Part shown: positions 44,707 to 55,302 of the stretch, one piece after another
Position numbering within the stretch: position 1 is the first letter of the stretch
Layout of the letters: each line of letters opens with the position of its first letter
From: Labyrinthula sp. Ha
Taxonomy: Eukaryota > Sar > Bigyra > Labyrinthulida > Labyrinthulaceae
NCBI GenBank assembly: GCA_015227615.1
Contig: JAALGZ010000019.1
Span: forward strand, 62,001 to 126,000
DNA length: 64,000 bases
Direction of reading: 5' to 3'
Notes under the pieces: generated by a model
Told to the model about the DNA's origin: nothing
The model's database searches: none
The model's input: only the letters and a program-made list of their open reading frames with translations
Translations under genes and position numbers: made by a program

Positions 44707-45211
44707 CTTATTAACGCTTAGGGATACTAATACGTAAGATTCAACAGAGAGATCTGTCACTGCTACTTAAACTATTTAAAATTATTGAACTCAACGAAGT
44801 TTTCTGCAACACACTTCCTGTTCCAGATCGCTTTTACGAAAAGTATAACTTTCTAAGATGATAATAACTTTATATTAATAAACCAAATTTTATATCAAAG
44901 CGAAATCCAAGCGCCAATCAAAGAAAATCAAGTATCATTGGACGATTAACCAAAGATATCATATGCTTGAGTCTCTCATCTCAGGCTAAACAATGGTACC
45001 AATAGTTAATATCGTCTATAGAGAAAAAAACTTTAATACCAGTTAAATAAACTCAGAAACACAAAGCTGTCCACAAGTATGAACTGTCTGGTCTGGTTAA
45101 CTCTTTAACAAGCTAGTTTTGTTTTTATTATATTCAAGAACATGTTTATTTCATGGAATCCAATTATTACCGGTAGAATACCCGAAATCTTCCGATAAGC
45201 AGAGAAAAGGC

Positions 45212-45536
45212 ATGGATGTGGATCAAGTAGAGGATAAAGATAATGCAACAAGAGGTCCTCTTACGATGCTTAAAGATGCAATAAATGCAGGAACTCAAGT
45301 TTATTTTTTCTTTTTCAGTTTATCTGTAGATTCTTGTTCACTTGCGTAATGATCACAAGCTGGTAGCAAGAATAAAGGCGTATGATAGACACTGCAACAT
45401 GATTCTTCAAGATGTGACAGAATTATGGAACCAGAAAGGAAAGAAGAAAGATAATGCGCTGAAGAAAAGGGAGATAAAGCAACTTTTTGTCAGAGGAGAT
45501 TCTGTTGTTTTAGTTATAAAAAATCCTAACGTTTAA
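45212..45536 (+). CDS. Small nuclear ribonucleoprotein SmD2
   Basis: Exons 45212-45298 and 45330-45536, joined over a 31-nt intron, give a 97-residue Sm protein. The Sm1 motif region reads GPLTMLKDAINAGTQ then ILVHLRNDHKLVARIKAY, followed by DRHCNMIL. The Sm2 motif is QLFVRGDSVVLVIKNP. These match SmD2 from other eukaryotes almost residue for residue (TQVLINCRNNKKL, FDRHCNMVL, FLRGDSVIVVLRNP in animals). SmD2 is one of seven core proteins of the U1, U2, U4 and U5 snRNPs. The ATG at 45212 gives a short acidic N-terminus (MDVDQVEDKDN). An upstream in-frame ATG at 45119 adds a non-conserved segment. The next gene's first ATG lies 11 nt after its TAA. Confidence 0.92.
45299..45329 (+). other. 31-nt intron of SmD2
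   Basis: It begins GTTTATTTTTTC and ends TATCTGTAG. Splicing joins NAGTQ to ILVHLRNDHKL, which aligns without gap to the Sm fold of other SmD2 proteins. The alternative acceptor after TTTTTCAG (20 nt) would lose the match, so 31 nt is preferred. Confidence 0.9.
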
Positions 45537-45547
45537 GATTCTGTATT

Positions 45548-46684
45548 ATGAACCAACAAATAAGAAAAGAAGAAGAAATAAAAGGAATGCGTGTTTTATT
45601 CCTTCTGATAGGAAATATATTTCATCCACCAAAAGAAATCAAAAGAAGTTTCTTTTATAAAAAGAATGTTCTTGATTCTTTCTTCTCTAGCGAGCTATTT
45701 CTGCAGCAGACACTCTTTCGTTCCCTTGCAGCTGAAGACCTTCTTACACAAGATGAAGACGCCAAAGTTGAAGAGTTTTTTGCCTCCAAAGCAAATAAAA
45801 AACCATTGAAACTTGTTTTTGAATATCTTGATGTCGATTCTTCTTTTCTTTCGGTGCTGTTAACACCAAGAGTTCTGGAAATATATATCCAGCATTGTTG
45901 TCTGGACTTTATCTCTTTTCCCAAGAAATATAATGGACGACTTTATTTTAACGCATTTTTCTTCCTGTTGACGAATAATCGTGCAGTCTTTGACAAAATT
46001 TCATTTCATTTTCTTCTCAAGTTAATCTTTTTTTATATTAAACTGCCAAATTATGAAAACTTTTCTTCTTATCCGTTATTTCTGTTAATCAATTTGCTTT
46101 CATCAAATTTTGTTGATCGTCAAACGATAGAGTTCTTCAAGGATATCATTGTAGAAGAAGTTGTTTGGAGATCAAACTCTGTAGATAAAGACTCTTTAGC
46201 TCTATGCTTTGAAACAATTTCTTTGTTGAAGGAGGAGAAGGTGTGTTTAAAGTTAATAAAACAAGGATTTGAGTTCATTCCCCTCGATGAAGACGCTGAC
46301 AGTGTTGATTTGTACATTTATTGTTGGATGAATCTTTGCATGATATATCCTAGGATATTTTTGGAAGAATTTCAGCGGATCTTAAAAGTGATGTATGATA
46401 ACATTGGAAGACAATCCTGTTTACTTTTTTTGGTTCTATTCCTTACAGCAATAGGACAAGAACATTGGATTTCCATGAAAGAAGAGGTTTTGACATACTT
46501 TTTGCGATGTATTTTTGATTTTGAAATGCTTCAGTCAGTTTCTGTAGCTAAAAAACCTATTTATTCTTGTCTTAAGAAGTTGGTTCTAGAAGTTTATAAA
46601 CCTTCTGAACTGGATTCACTTTTTGAGAAGATAAGTGCAGAAACTAATTATGATCTGAAAAAGAACTTCGATAAAATCTACTGA
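45548..46684 (+). CDS. Unknown alpha-helical protein
   Basis: This 378-residue protein is unusually rich in Phe, Leu and Lys, with regular amphipathic helices throughout. Examples are the segments around LVFEYLDVDSSFLSVLL and VDLYIYCWMNLCMIYP, which suggests a HEAT/ARM-like solenoid or MIF4G-like helical repeat. No signal peptide is present, and the hydrophobic patches are too broken by charge for clear TM helices. I do not recognise a family. The first ATG is only 11 nt downstream of the SmD2 stop, in another frame. An internal Met at 45587 (MRVLFLLIGNIF) could be the true start. It ends in TGA and converges on the GH32 gene with a 54-nt gap. Confidence 0.65.
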   Translation: MNQQIRKEEEIKGMRVLFLLIGNIFHPPKEIKRSFFYKKNVLDSFFSSELFLQQTLFRSLAAEDLLTQDEDAKVEEFFASKANKKPLKLVFEYLDVDSSFLSVLLTPRVLEIYIQHCCLDFISFPKKYNGRLYFNAFFFLLTNNRAVFDKISFHFLLKLIFFYIKLPNYENFSSYPLFLLINLLSSNFVDRQTIEFFKDIIVEEVVWRSNSVDKDSLALCFETISLLKEEKVCLKLIKQGFEFIPLDEDADSVDLYIYCWMNLCMIYPRIFLEEFQRILKVMYDNIGRQSCLLFLVLFLTAIGQEHWISMKEEVLTYFLRCIFDFEMLQSVSVAKKPIYSCLKKLVLEVYKPSELDSLFEKISAETNYDLKKNFDKIY

Positions 46685-46738
46685 GATAACTTAATTCATA
46701 AATATCAAGACTGGAAGCTATTTTTCCTTCAGATAAAT

Positions 46739-48415
46739 CTATTGAAAAATAGGATCAGTATATTCCCAAACTCTTAGCAAACTAACTGGTGCACTTCCAA
46801 TGTACTCAATCGCATCAGCAGCTTCACTACTTGGAAAACTTCTTGCAGAAGTAACGCATCTATCATTTGCATACACTTCAATACTTGATCCGTCAACAAA
46901 TACTCTCATATGAAGATCTTCAACTTCAAAAGATCCACTTCTAAAACTCCAAGTTTCAATTAACCCACAATCTGCAACATATTCATATGGTTCATTCGCA
47001 TTTGAATATGCACCTTCAGTTTCAGTGGATTGAGAAAAGTCAACAGTCATCATCTGCGTATCAAAGTCATACACAATAGTAGTAAAAATATTTCCATCTC
47101 CTAAAACACTAAATCCAACAGTTTCTCCTTCTGCGTATTTTGCAGTTACCTCAATCTCAAAATTATGTGCATTACCAAGAGCAGAATCAGACACAGAAAC
47201 TGAATCACGACCAGATCCAGCTGATAGAGAGTATAATCTATCTCCTCTAAGTTCCTCAATCTCAGCAACTGGTTTTTGTCCCATTGTAACATATTGAACA
47301 CCTCTCTTTGTAAATTCTAAAGACCAAATATCTTGTCCAGTAAACTTCGAGTATACAGATCTTGTTTGTACAAAAAGGGTTCTCGGAATTCCTTGGACAC
47401 CACTAGATCCACCAAGAGCAAGTGGAACACCAGCTTGAAGCTCATCCAACCATCCAAATAAAACTCTTTCTCCTGATTTATCTAATGTAGTTGGTGCGTA
47501 CATCATTCCGTGGTCTAAATAACCCCATTGTTGCCAGTCAAAAACAGTATCACCATCTTCATCTTCAATGATTTCTCCTTTAACCCACTTTACAGCTCTT
47601 AATCTATCTTCTACAGGAAATTCAACAGAGATGGTTAACCAAGCTGTTTTTGCTCCAGTTCTTTCTTCCTCCATTTCAAAATAATTTGCGACTTCAATAT
47701 TTCCTCCAAAAGTAGCATCACCAATTCCAGATGGGGCTTCTCCAGTTTGAGGATAGAAAAATGGTTTACTCTGTGCAGTCCAATCAAGTAAATCTCCATC
47801 ATTCTTATACAAGAAAATAGCTCCTCCTTCGTAGGTTGTTTCATCTGCTTCTGCATCATATCCTTTAAAACCACCTGCTACAACCATCAAGTATCCATCT
47901 TCATGCTCCCAAACATATGGATCACGAAATCCGGTCACGTTCCATTCTGGTTCAGGATTTGCAACAAGTTCTATTTTATGAAGACCTTCTTCATCTCTGT
48001 ACTGTAACCCTTGAGATTCAGTTCCTTCAATATATGGTAATCTCCAGAACAATCCACGAGTAGCAAGATCATCTCTGGTAATCCCGGTATAAAAAAGAGT
48101 TGGATTACCTTCTACTCCGTCGCTTAATGCACTTCCACTAAATGCGTGGTACTCGTCAAAAGTTAGATCTCCATCTTCATCATTTAAGTAACCTGGAGTA
48201 ATTGTAATCTCATCTCTTTGCCAGTGGATGAAATCTGTAGAAGTATAGGTTCCCCAGTGCATATTTCCCCAGTATACTTCAAAGGGATTATTTTGATAGT
48301 GTAGATAGTATACTCCATCATCATAATATGCACCACAAGGATCGTTCTGCCATTGTCCAACTTCTGGAATAAGATGAAATATTGGGGTGAGATAATTTGT
48401 TGTAAATTCTGACAT
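46739..48415 (-). CDS. Glycoside hydrolase family 32 (invertase/fructanase-like)
   Basis: The 558-residue protein has the GH32 five-bladed propeller and C-terminal beta-sandwich plan. The nucleophile motif WQNDPCG is at 22-28 (D25; the usual form is WMNDPNG). RDP is at 164-166 as the transition-state stabiliser. The likely acid/base is E241 in NIEVANYFEM. The C-terminal sandwich (about 360-550) ends with the segment LHMRVFVDGSSIEVYANDR, a common GH32 signature. It should cleave beta-fructofuranosides such as sucrose, inulin or levan. No signal peptide precedes the catalytic domain and none was found upstream, so it may act inside the cell or be exported unconventionally. The Asn-to-Cys change in the first motif may affect substrate preference. 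It ends in TAG. Confidence 0.9.
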   Translation of the reverse strand: MSEFTTNYLTPIFHLIPEVGQWQNDPCGAYYDDGVYYLHYQNNPFEVYWGNMHWGTYTSTDFIHWQRDEITITPGYLNDEDGDLTFDEYHAFSGSALSDGVEGNPTLFYTGITRDDLATRGLFWRLPYIEGTESQGLQYRDEEGLHKIELVANPEPEWNVTGFRDPYVWEHEDGYLMVVAGGFKGYDAEADETTYEGGAIFLYKNDGDLLDWTAQSKPFFYPQTGEAPSGIGDATFGGNIEVANYFEMEEERTGAKTAWLTISVEFPVEDRLRAVKWVKGEIIEDEDGDTVFDWQQWGYLDHGMMYAPTTLDKSGERVLFGWLDELQAGVPLALGGSSGVQGIPRTLFVQTRSVYSKFTGQDIWSLEFTKRGVQYVTMGQKPVAEIEELRGDRLYSLSAGSGRDSVSVSDSALGNAHNFEIEVTAKYAEGETVGFSVLGDGNIFTTIVYDFDTQMMTVDFSQSTETEGAYSNANEPYEYVADCGLIETWSFRSGSFEVEDLHMRVFVDGSSIEVYANDRCVTSARSFPSSEAADAIEYIGSAPVSLLRVWEYTDPIFQ

Positions 48416-51400
48416 TTTTTTGTATTTGTATTTTGGTATTTGGTTTGTAAACTTTGGTTCGGAATATGGTAAGAATAACTATTTCTAGTTTTGGAACGTA
48501 GCCGTGATTGCGTTCCATTTTTTTCCCGCTGGATATCTTTTACCAATTTCAATAAAAATAACTTGTGGAAGTTAATATTATCCGGTTATATATTTACTTG
48601 TTTCCCGTAAGTTACACATTTAATTGGTGGAATTTAGAATGGGAAATTACCCTAGCGATTGACTGGGAGCAGAAGAACAAAAAGGAAACATTTTCGCAGA
48701 TATTTGGAAATGGGCTTTCTGTATTTCCCACGACGTCACACTTTAACCTTGTTTATTGAATATATCCTCCGGGACTGGATTTCTTCAACAGAAATAAAGA
48801 AAAAATAGAAAAGAAAACAGTAATATACTATTTGGCTCCATATGGTTAACTAAACTTAGGGATTGAGTAGTTTAGTAGCCTAAGAATATACGAAGTTTGT
48901 TCATATCAGGAACTCGCTATCTAAAGTACACCAGAAATTGGGCAGGTATACCTTCTATAAAGCCCAGAGGCTAATATTGTAAAAGCCCAACAAAACATAG
49001 AAAATATAAGCTTATATTTCTTTATTCTTAACCAATGACCCAGACTGGTATTCCACCGATATTTTTTCATTATCCCTTTTTTATATCCTAGTGTATGCCT
49101 ATGGTAAGAGCTTTATTTAAATATTCTTGTGCTACATATACCCCTGAAGTTTGTTGTTTTTGTTCACTGGTGAAACCTACGTCACAGTTTAGAGCCCATG
49201 GAATGTAATCTTACTAAATTTAAAGAAAAATAAACACAATCAGATATTCTCGTTGTTAGTAAAATATGTTCAAAATATACAAATAGTCTTGTGATTAGGC
49301 AGCACCAAGAGCTCCTTGAACACAAATTGTCTACACCAGTGCAAATCACCCTAATTAAGGCATTTTCAAACAGGCAGACATTGAGATCTCCCCTAACATA
49401 CGTAGCTCTTGAAGCATACAACTCATGGCTTGGCTAGGTTAATATTTTGTTGAAGTTGTCTAACTTCACTTTTTAAATAGGATTCATTCATGTGTTTTTG
49501 TTTCATATTTCGTTTCTTCGTGGACAAACAGCTTGGAACGGTTCCTTCTTCTAGTATGATTCGAAGTGACTTTGGCACGTGTCATAGGCACGCGTTTTAG
49601 ATCTGTATTACACAACCGAACTAATGCTACTTAGTGAAGTTGTGTAGATTTTTTTTGCCATTTAGCAAGCTTAAACTTCGAACAAAAGCTTACAAAATTT
49701 AAGTGTAGAATATTAAATTCTGTTTTCATAATTAACTTGGACAACAGTTATATGTTTTCAAACCAACACCAAATTGTGCTTCATTCTCTACAAAATACAA
49801 CTGTAAGAGAAGTTCAGAAGAGTAAAGTATAGCTTTGGTAGAATTGGGAGTTTAACCTCCATAATAAGCTTCATATTGTGCGTATTAATCTAGTAAATAA
49901 GAAGGGTAGTTACCCGAGAAATTGTTCTTATGACATCGGAACTTTAAGAAAAGAAGTAGAGAAACATATAGTATATTCTCTAATTCCATATTGCAGCCCT
50001 ACAGTTCAATTTAAAGTCACTTTATTCATCTATGACACTTCGTCATTGCATTAGTTTCTTGGTTGCTACAGTTCGGCTTTATTGGGTGCAATTCTGTTCG
50101 CCAATGCCAAAATAAAGTGGAGCTCATAAGATTATTATTACTCTAGTCCAATGATGATCAACGAAATCTTTTTCAGAGTTATGAGTTTGCTAAGCTCAAA
50201 TAGGACTTGCTGGCTATTTCCAGCTGGTTTCCACATGTTTACCATTACTGGTTTAGGGCTCTTCAATGCCAAAATTTCTTCCAACAACCCTGCAATTCAA
50301 GAAACAGTAGCACCATGACCCTATTGCTGAACTTCATTCGGGCTACATCAAACACCCTCCCGAGAAATACTCGAAAGAAGGAAATAATATATACATCCTT
50401 TAATGAATAGTCCAAAATTATGTGAAAAATAGTGCTCGAAAGGTTCGTGCTCATAACCCGTTTCATGACCTCTCTCTATTTAGACTTTGGTATTGCACAT
50501 TACATAAAGCTACATGAAAGCTTAGGGAATGTTTCTTAATTAAGAAATCAAAGAAAAAAGCTACCCAATACCGGCCTCATCTTCAGGTAACCGATGATTC
50601 AAGGAACCTTTACTGATGAAGTTATCGGAAGAGATGTTCCTTCCAGAGCAAGGAACAGGTTTGTGATGAAAGTAAGCATTGTGTGGCAATGAAATGAAAA
50701 GTACTACTAACTTAATTCTTAACCCAGCTTTAGTTATATCTCAAAACCACATATATTGTCCTAATCAGATTAGGTTTTAGTTTGACTTCTGGCCTATTGC
50801 TACTACAGTCTACTTGAATTGTATCCGTTATTAGTTGGGAGTGAGAGTATTCAAGTGATAACAATTATTTTTGAGATTAATATAGGTGCTTAACAAAAAT
50901 GATGTATAAAAAATTCACTCTTGCTCTTGCTTTTTACAGTGTAGCTTCACGCACGTCCGGTGAAACTTTTACAGTGCTAGTTACCCACGGACCTTCTGAG
51001 CGAAACATCCAATACTACAGAAAAGCGAATGCCCTTTTCTACAAGGAGATATAGTTAGCATAGTCTGTGAGTATACAGTTAACAATTCCACACTGTAATA
51101 ATAGCAGTAAGATTATTATTTAGGCGTATTAGACGGATAATGTAACAGCCCAAGGTATTAAATGTTAATGAGCCCAAAACCGACTACCTAGGTCTTGAGA
51201 GTATTATTTTAAGTGTAAGTTAATTATCATTGAATGTTTTGGACCTTGAAAAGGGGTACATTAAAAAGCAATAAATAACCTGCTATGTAGTTAATGAAAT
51301 TAATATTTTGCGGAGACGGACTTATAATGTTGGTTTTAACGCGTTTTTCTAATGCCTCCTATGTCCTGTAAAAATAATAATTATTGGCCTACATCGCAAA

Positions 51401-52569
51401 TTTCCATTCTTATCTATTTAACGCATAGAACAGTCATAGATGAAACAGGCCTTGCCGTTGGGTTGTTAATAATCTTTCCATTTAGTTTATAGAATTGTGC
51501 TTAGATGCCAGATCTAAATGAACAAATGTTTTGTTTTTTGAGAACACGAAATCTAGGTGCTTGAACATAACACTAAAACAACATATATCTGTTTAATAGG
51601 TAAAAAACTAATATTTAATGTAATACAGCTTGGTTATGTCAGCTCCCACTTGTAACTTAAAATATGAATAACTTAGAAGGTATCAAAAGAGTGCCTAACG
51701 TTTTGAAAGACACGACATTTACTTTATTCTAAGATATGAAGTTTACAAGAATATATTCGGATCTTCAATTCGCGTGCAACGCAACTGGTTCTATGGTAGA
51801 TTCTGTGGATCTTGACTAAATTATCGAAGAGATTTTTTTTCAGTATGTTGTTTTTCAATAATATGGGAAAAGGCTTTGAGAATCATCCGCCACCGTTTCT
51901 GCAGTTGAAAAGGCTAACTTTCTGTTATTTCTGTCCTTTATGAAGGCACTTAATTTACTCTCTCCCAATACAATTATAGGAATCGAAGATTTTTCTCTGT
52001 TATCAGGGGGTAAAAGGTTCAATGGGAACAAATACAAATACCCTGAGACTAGGGTGTACAGAATGAAAAAAATTCTCTTTGAGGAATTGGGGATTCTAAG
52101 ACCAAGTCAGGAAGCTCAAAGTTTCCAGTGAGGAGCTCTTTGAGGATCCTCAAAAAACCTTAAGAAACCCTAATTAACTTCTTCCAAAATCCTCTGTCAA
52201 ATCGTCAATAATTGTATATTAGTAACTCATTCCTCACTCGTTTCTCTCCCAAGATGGTACCGAGACTCACTCAGACTCACTCCGTCATTCACAAAGCTCT
52301 TCAAAATCTCGAAAGAGTCCTTAATGTGGACTCATTCTGCACAGTTACGTACAACTCCAAGATCAGATTACTCCTTTTTGTGGAGTCTTTTGAGTTTTTT
52401 TTGATTTCTTATGAATCTTATTTCTGGTAGATACAAGTTTATTCAATGGGTAGTTGCCAAAAAACATAATATTACCAAAGTTCTTAATATTTAATATGAA
52501 CTAATGACATCAGCAACAGCAGTTGGATGAGTCTTAGCCGTTAACAAAAAGAAAGATAAAGAAAATGTT
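48416..52569. other. 4.2 kb intergenic stretch
   Basis: No gene is recognised. A GACGTCA core (48732-48738), possibly a bZIP site, lies about 320 nt upstream of the GH32 start. Around 51892-52131 is an open frame of moderate coding appearance, listed separately. The remainder is stop-rich AT sequence. Confidence 0.5.
51892..52131 (+). pseudogene. Possible coding fragment
   Basis: A frame open for about 80 codons (from ESSATVSAVEKANF through RVYRMKKILFEELGILRPSQ to a TGA at 52129) has balanced, protein-like composition, unlike neighbouring random frames. The first ATG is at 51940. No homologue is recognised. It may be an exon of an unresolved gene or a remnant. Confidence 0.2.
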
Positions 52570-55227
52570 ATGGGTGGATTAATAAGAAAACTGCAAGCGC
52601 AAAATTCAGCAAGAACCAACAAATCTGTTGAAAAGAATATATTAAAGGATAAAAATGATATTTTGAAAGAAAATTTTGAAATACCCTCAATCGAGCTCTC
52701 CTTTGAAGCTATTCCAGAAGATGAAGAAAAAGAAAATGAAGACCAAAGCAAGGAGTCATTCAAAGCAAAGGATATTCAACGAAATGATAATAATATTGTC
52801 AATAATGTGTCTACTCTAGATCTGAGAGGAGAAGGTGCTCGGTTTTCAGCGGCAAAGAAAGGGTTTCAAGGGTTTCGCTCGGGAAATATGAATACTAGCA
52901 CAAAGGATTTAACTCAACTCCAAGATATTGAATTTCTTCGGAAGATACGAACATCAAATAAAACTGAAAAATCTAAGAAAGAAGTCGAAGAACTTGTGAA
53001 ACTGATCTCGGAAACGAATATTACTGAAGTTCGTGAGAGTTTTAACCCAGAGGTAATCAGAAGAATAGCGAAGAAATTGGAAGTTATTGATATAGAAGAA
53101 AATGAAATCATAATTCACAAAGGATCTGAAGTTCCTTTTTTCTTTTGTACGCTTGAAGCCTCTTTTGCCTCTTCAAATGAAACTAATCTAAAGCTGATTA
53201 ATTTAGAAGCTCTGATTTTCCCATCAGCTTCTGCAGACAAATTCTATTGTCAAAAAAGGGGGAAAGTTTTCTTTATTTCAAGGATGTCCTGTCAAAATAT
53301 AATTTTTGAATCAGTTCAAGAACAATTAAAAGCTGGCGCCTCACTTCTAGAACACATAGAAGCAATTCCAGCTTTAAAATCTTTGTCGGAAACCGAACGA
53401 AAGGAATTAGCTTCAAGTCTTGAGCACGTAGAGTTCATAGAAGGTGAATTCTTGATGAAACAGGGCGAAATTGGAAAAGAAATGTTTTTTCTTGAAAGTG
53501 GTTCGGTAAAGGTAATGGATCAACATGGTGATGTTCTGGTCACTAGGGGTCCTGGAGAGTACATAGGTGAAGGTGCCTTACTTTCTGAAGAATCTGAAAG
53601 ACGAAATGCAGATGTAGTTGCTGAAACTGCAGTTAAGGCGCTAAAATTGGCTAAAGATGACTTTGATGCCTATCTGGGCAATTTTAAGCAGCAAATGCAT
53701 CATGGTTTTGTAACTAGAATACTAAGCACAGTTCAGGTTTTTAAGAACCTGGGATCTAATGAGGTCAGTAGAATAGCAAGCTTAATTGAAGAAGTTCAGT
53801 ACAAAGATGGAGAGTTCGTTGTAAGGCAAGGCGAGGTTGGAGAAAGATTTTACATTTTGAAAGAAGGTATTCTTGACTGTCGCCTAAGAACAGTAGCAGA
53901 GGATGGGAATGTTGAGTTCACCTCTGTGGGAACTCTACTTAAAGGTGATTACTTTGGAGAAGGAGCTCTTCTTACTTCTGAACCTAGGAGATGTGATGTC
54001 ATTGTGGTAGGGGGAAAGCCAGCCACTCTATGGTCCATTAGCCAAGATGATTTTACCCATTCATTCTCCGATGATGTGAAAGATATATTCAAAAATACTT
54101 TTTCCGCCAGAAAGGAGGCAGACTGTGGATCTGGTGTTGCTAAGATAGATTGGAGTAGTTTGGATGAAATAAAGCTTCTGGGTTCTGGAAGTTTTGGTAC
54201 GGTAACTTTGGTCAGATCTAGGTTAACCGGAAAAGCTCTAGCTTTGAAAAGAATCCGCAAAGCTACAGTTCTTGCGAAGAAACAACAAAGATTTATACGA
54301 AATGAAAGGAAATTTTTGGCTGAGGTTGATTCTAGATTTATTGTGAAGCTCTATGCTACGTACAACAAATCTGACTCCGTTTACATGTTGCTCGAAGTAT
54401 GTCTGGGCGGTGAACTTTATGCATTCATGAAAGATAATGTGAATCTTCGTATGGTAGAAGCTGGACTCGGTGCCGCAGCAGCAGATACTGATGAAGAGCA
54501 AGACATGGTTGGATGTTTTCAATTAGATATGCAGGTAAAATTCTTTTTTGCATGCATTGTGCTGGGAATAAGTCACATGCACGAAAAAGATATCATTCAT
54601 CGTGATCTTAAGCCTGAAAATCTACTTGTAGGCGAGCATGGATATCTTAAGCTTGTTGATTTTGGATTTGCGAAAAGGATAGTAGATAAGAGAACCTACA
54701 GTCTCTGTGGAACTCCAGAGTACATCGCGCCTGAGGTGTACAAGAGAATAGGCCATGGTAAGCCTGTTGATTTCTGGGCTGCAGGAGTCATACTGTATGA
54801 AATGGCCTCTGGATTTAGTCCATTTCATGTCCCGAGTCAAAACAGTTGGGATTGTTTTATAGAAATAAGTAGGTATGAAAAGCATTTTCCACATATTCAA
54901 TTTCCAGAAACATTTGGTGATGAACTTCCTGACTTGTTGCTTTGTCTGATGCACCCGAATCAAGTTAAGAGATATGGTTCCGCTATACTGGGATTGTCTG
55001 AGTTGCAAGGGCATCCATTTTTTCATGGCTTTCCTTGGGAAGCGGTTGAGTCAGGTGAGTTTCGAATGGAAACAAGTTTGCTTCCGGCACAACCTGAATA
55101 TTCTTTGGACGCAAAGAATTTTGGAGAAGATATAAAAGACAAGCATGTAGAAGATAAGAGTAAACTTACCGATGAACAACTTGACTTACTAAACTCAGAC
55201 CCTGGAAGTTGGGAAGAAGGCTTTTAA
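52570..55227 (+). CDS. Cyclic-nucleotide-dependent protein kinase (PKG-like)
   Basis: This 885-residue kinase has two clear cyclic-nucleotide-binding domains at about 266-380 (YIGEGALLSEESERRNADV) and 385-505 (YFGEGALLTSEPRRCDV). An N-terminal region (about 160-250) looks like a degenerate third. The AGC kinase domain starts about 526: G-loop GSGSFGTV 538-545, catalytic Lys in ALKRI, HRDLKPEN with R678-D679, DFG, CGTPEYIAPE. A short acidic insert (AAAADTDEEQD) sits in the lobe junction. The activation-loop phosphosite is Ser (TYSLCGT) where PKA/PKG usually have Thr. The start MGGLIRK has Gly2 and basic residues and could be N-myristoylated, but the consensus is weak. Fused regulatory and catalytic parts indicate PKG type. 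Whether it responds to cGMP or cAMP cannot be settled by eye. Confidence 0.9.
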   Translation: MGGLIRKLQAQNSARTNKSVEKNILKDKNDILKENFEIPSIELSFEAIPEDEEKENEDQSKESFKAKDIQRNDNNIVNNVSTLDLRGEGARFSAAKKGFQGFRSGNMNTSTKDLTQLQDIEFLRKIRTSNKTEKSKKEVEELVKLISETNITEVRESFNPEVIRRIAKKLEVIDIEENEIIIHKGSEVPFFFCTLEASFASSNETNLKLINLEALIFPSASADKFYCQKRGKVFFISRMSCQNIIFESVQEQLKAGASLLEHIEAIPALKSLSETERKELASSLEHVEFIEGEFLMKQGEIGKEMFFLESGSVKVMDQHGDVLVTRGPGEYIGEGALLSEESERRNADVVAETAVKALKLAKDDFDAYLGNFKQQMHHGFVTRILSTVQVFKNLGSNEVSRIASLIEEVQYKDGEFVVRQGEVGERFYILKEGILDCRLRTVAEDGNVEFTSVGTLLKGDYFGEGALLTSEPRRCDVIVVGGKPATLWSISQDDFTHSFSDDVKDIFKNTFSARKEADCGSGVAKIDWSSLDEIKLLGSGSFGTVTLVRSRLTGKALALKRIRKATVLAKKQQRFIRNERKFLAEVDSRFIVKLYATYNKSDSVYMLLEVCLGGELYAFMKDNVNLRMVEAGLGAAAADTDEEQDMVGCFQLDMQVKFFFACIVLGISHMHEKDIIHRDLKPENLLVGEHGYLKLVDFGFAKRIVDKRTYSLCGTPEYIAPEVYKRIGHGKPVDFWAAGVILYEMASGFSPFHVPSQNSWDCFIEISRYEKHFPHIQFPETFGDELPDLLLCLMHPNQVKRYGSAILGLSELQGHPFFHGFPWEAVESGEFRMETSLLPAQPEYSLDAKNFGEDIKDKHVEDKSKLTDEQLDLLNSDPGSWEEGF

Positions 55228-55302
55228 CACTAGTATTTTCAGTGGACAATCAATATTCACTAGCTTCTATCCCAAACTTCTCTGAATTAACTTGAGTCTC
55301 GC

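Larger units (their letters stand above)
40437..45211. other. 4.8 kb intergenic stretch with hairpins and a repeat
   Basis: No gene is recognised. It contains nested inverted repeats at 40594-40752, a short TA run (about 41016-41028) and the second copy of the palindromic repeat (44273-44706). All open frames are under 80 codons and look random. Confidence 0.55.

Noticed and set aside
52212-52430. A 72-codon frame before the kinase
   Set aside because: It ends in Phe/Tyr-rich sequence and has no homology. It probably lies in the promoter or 5' UTR region.
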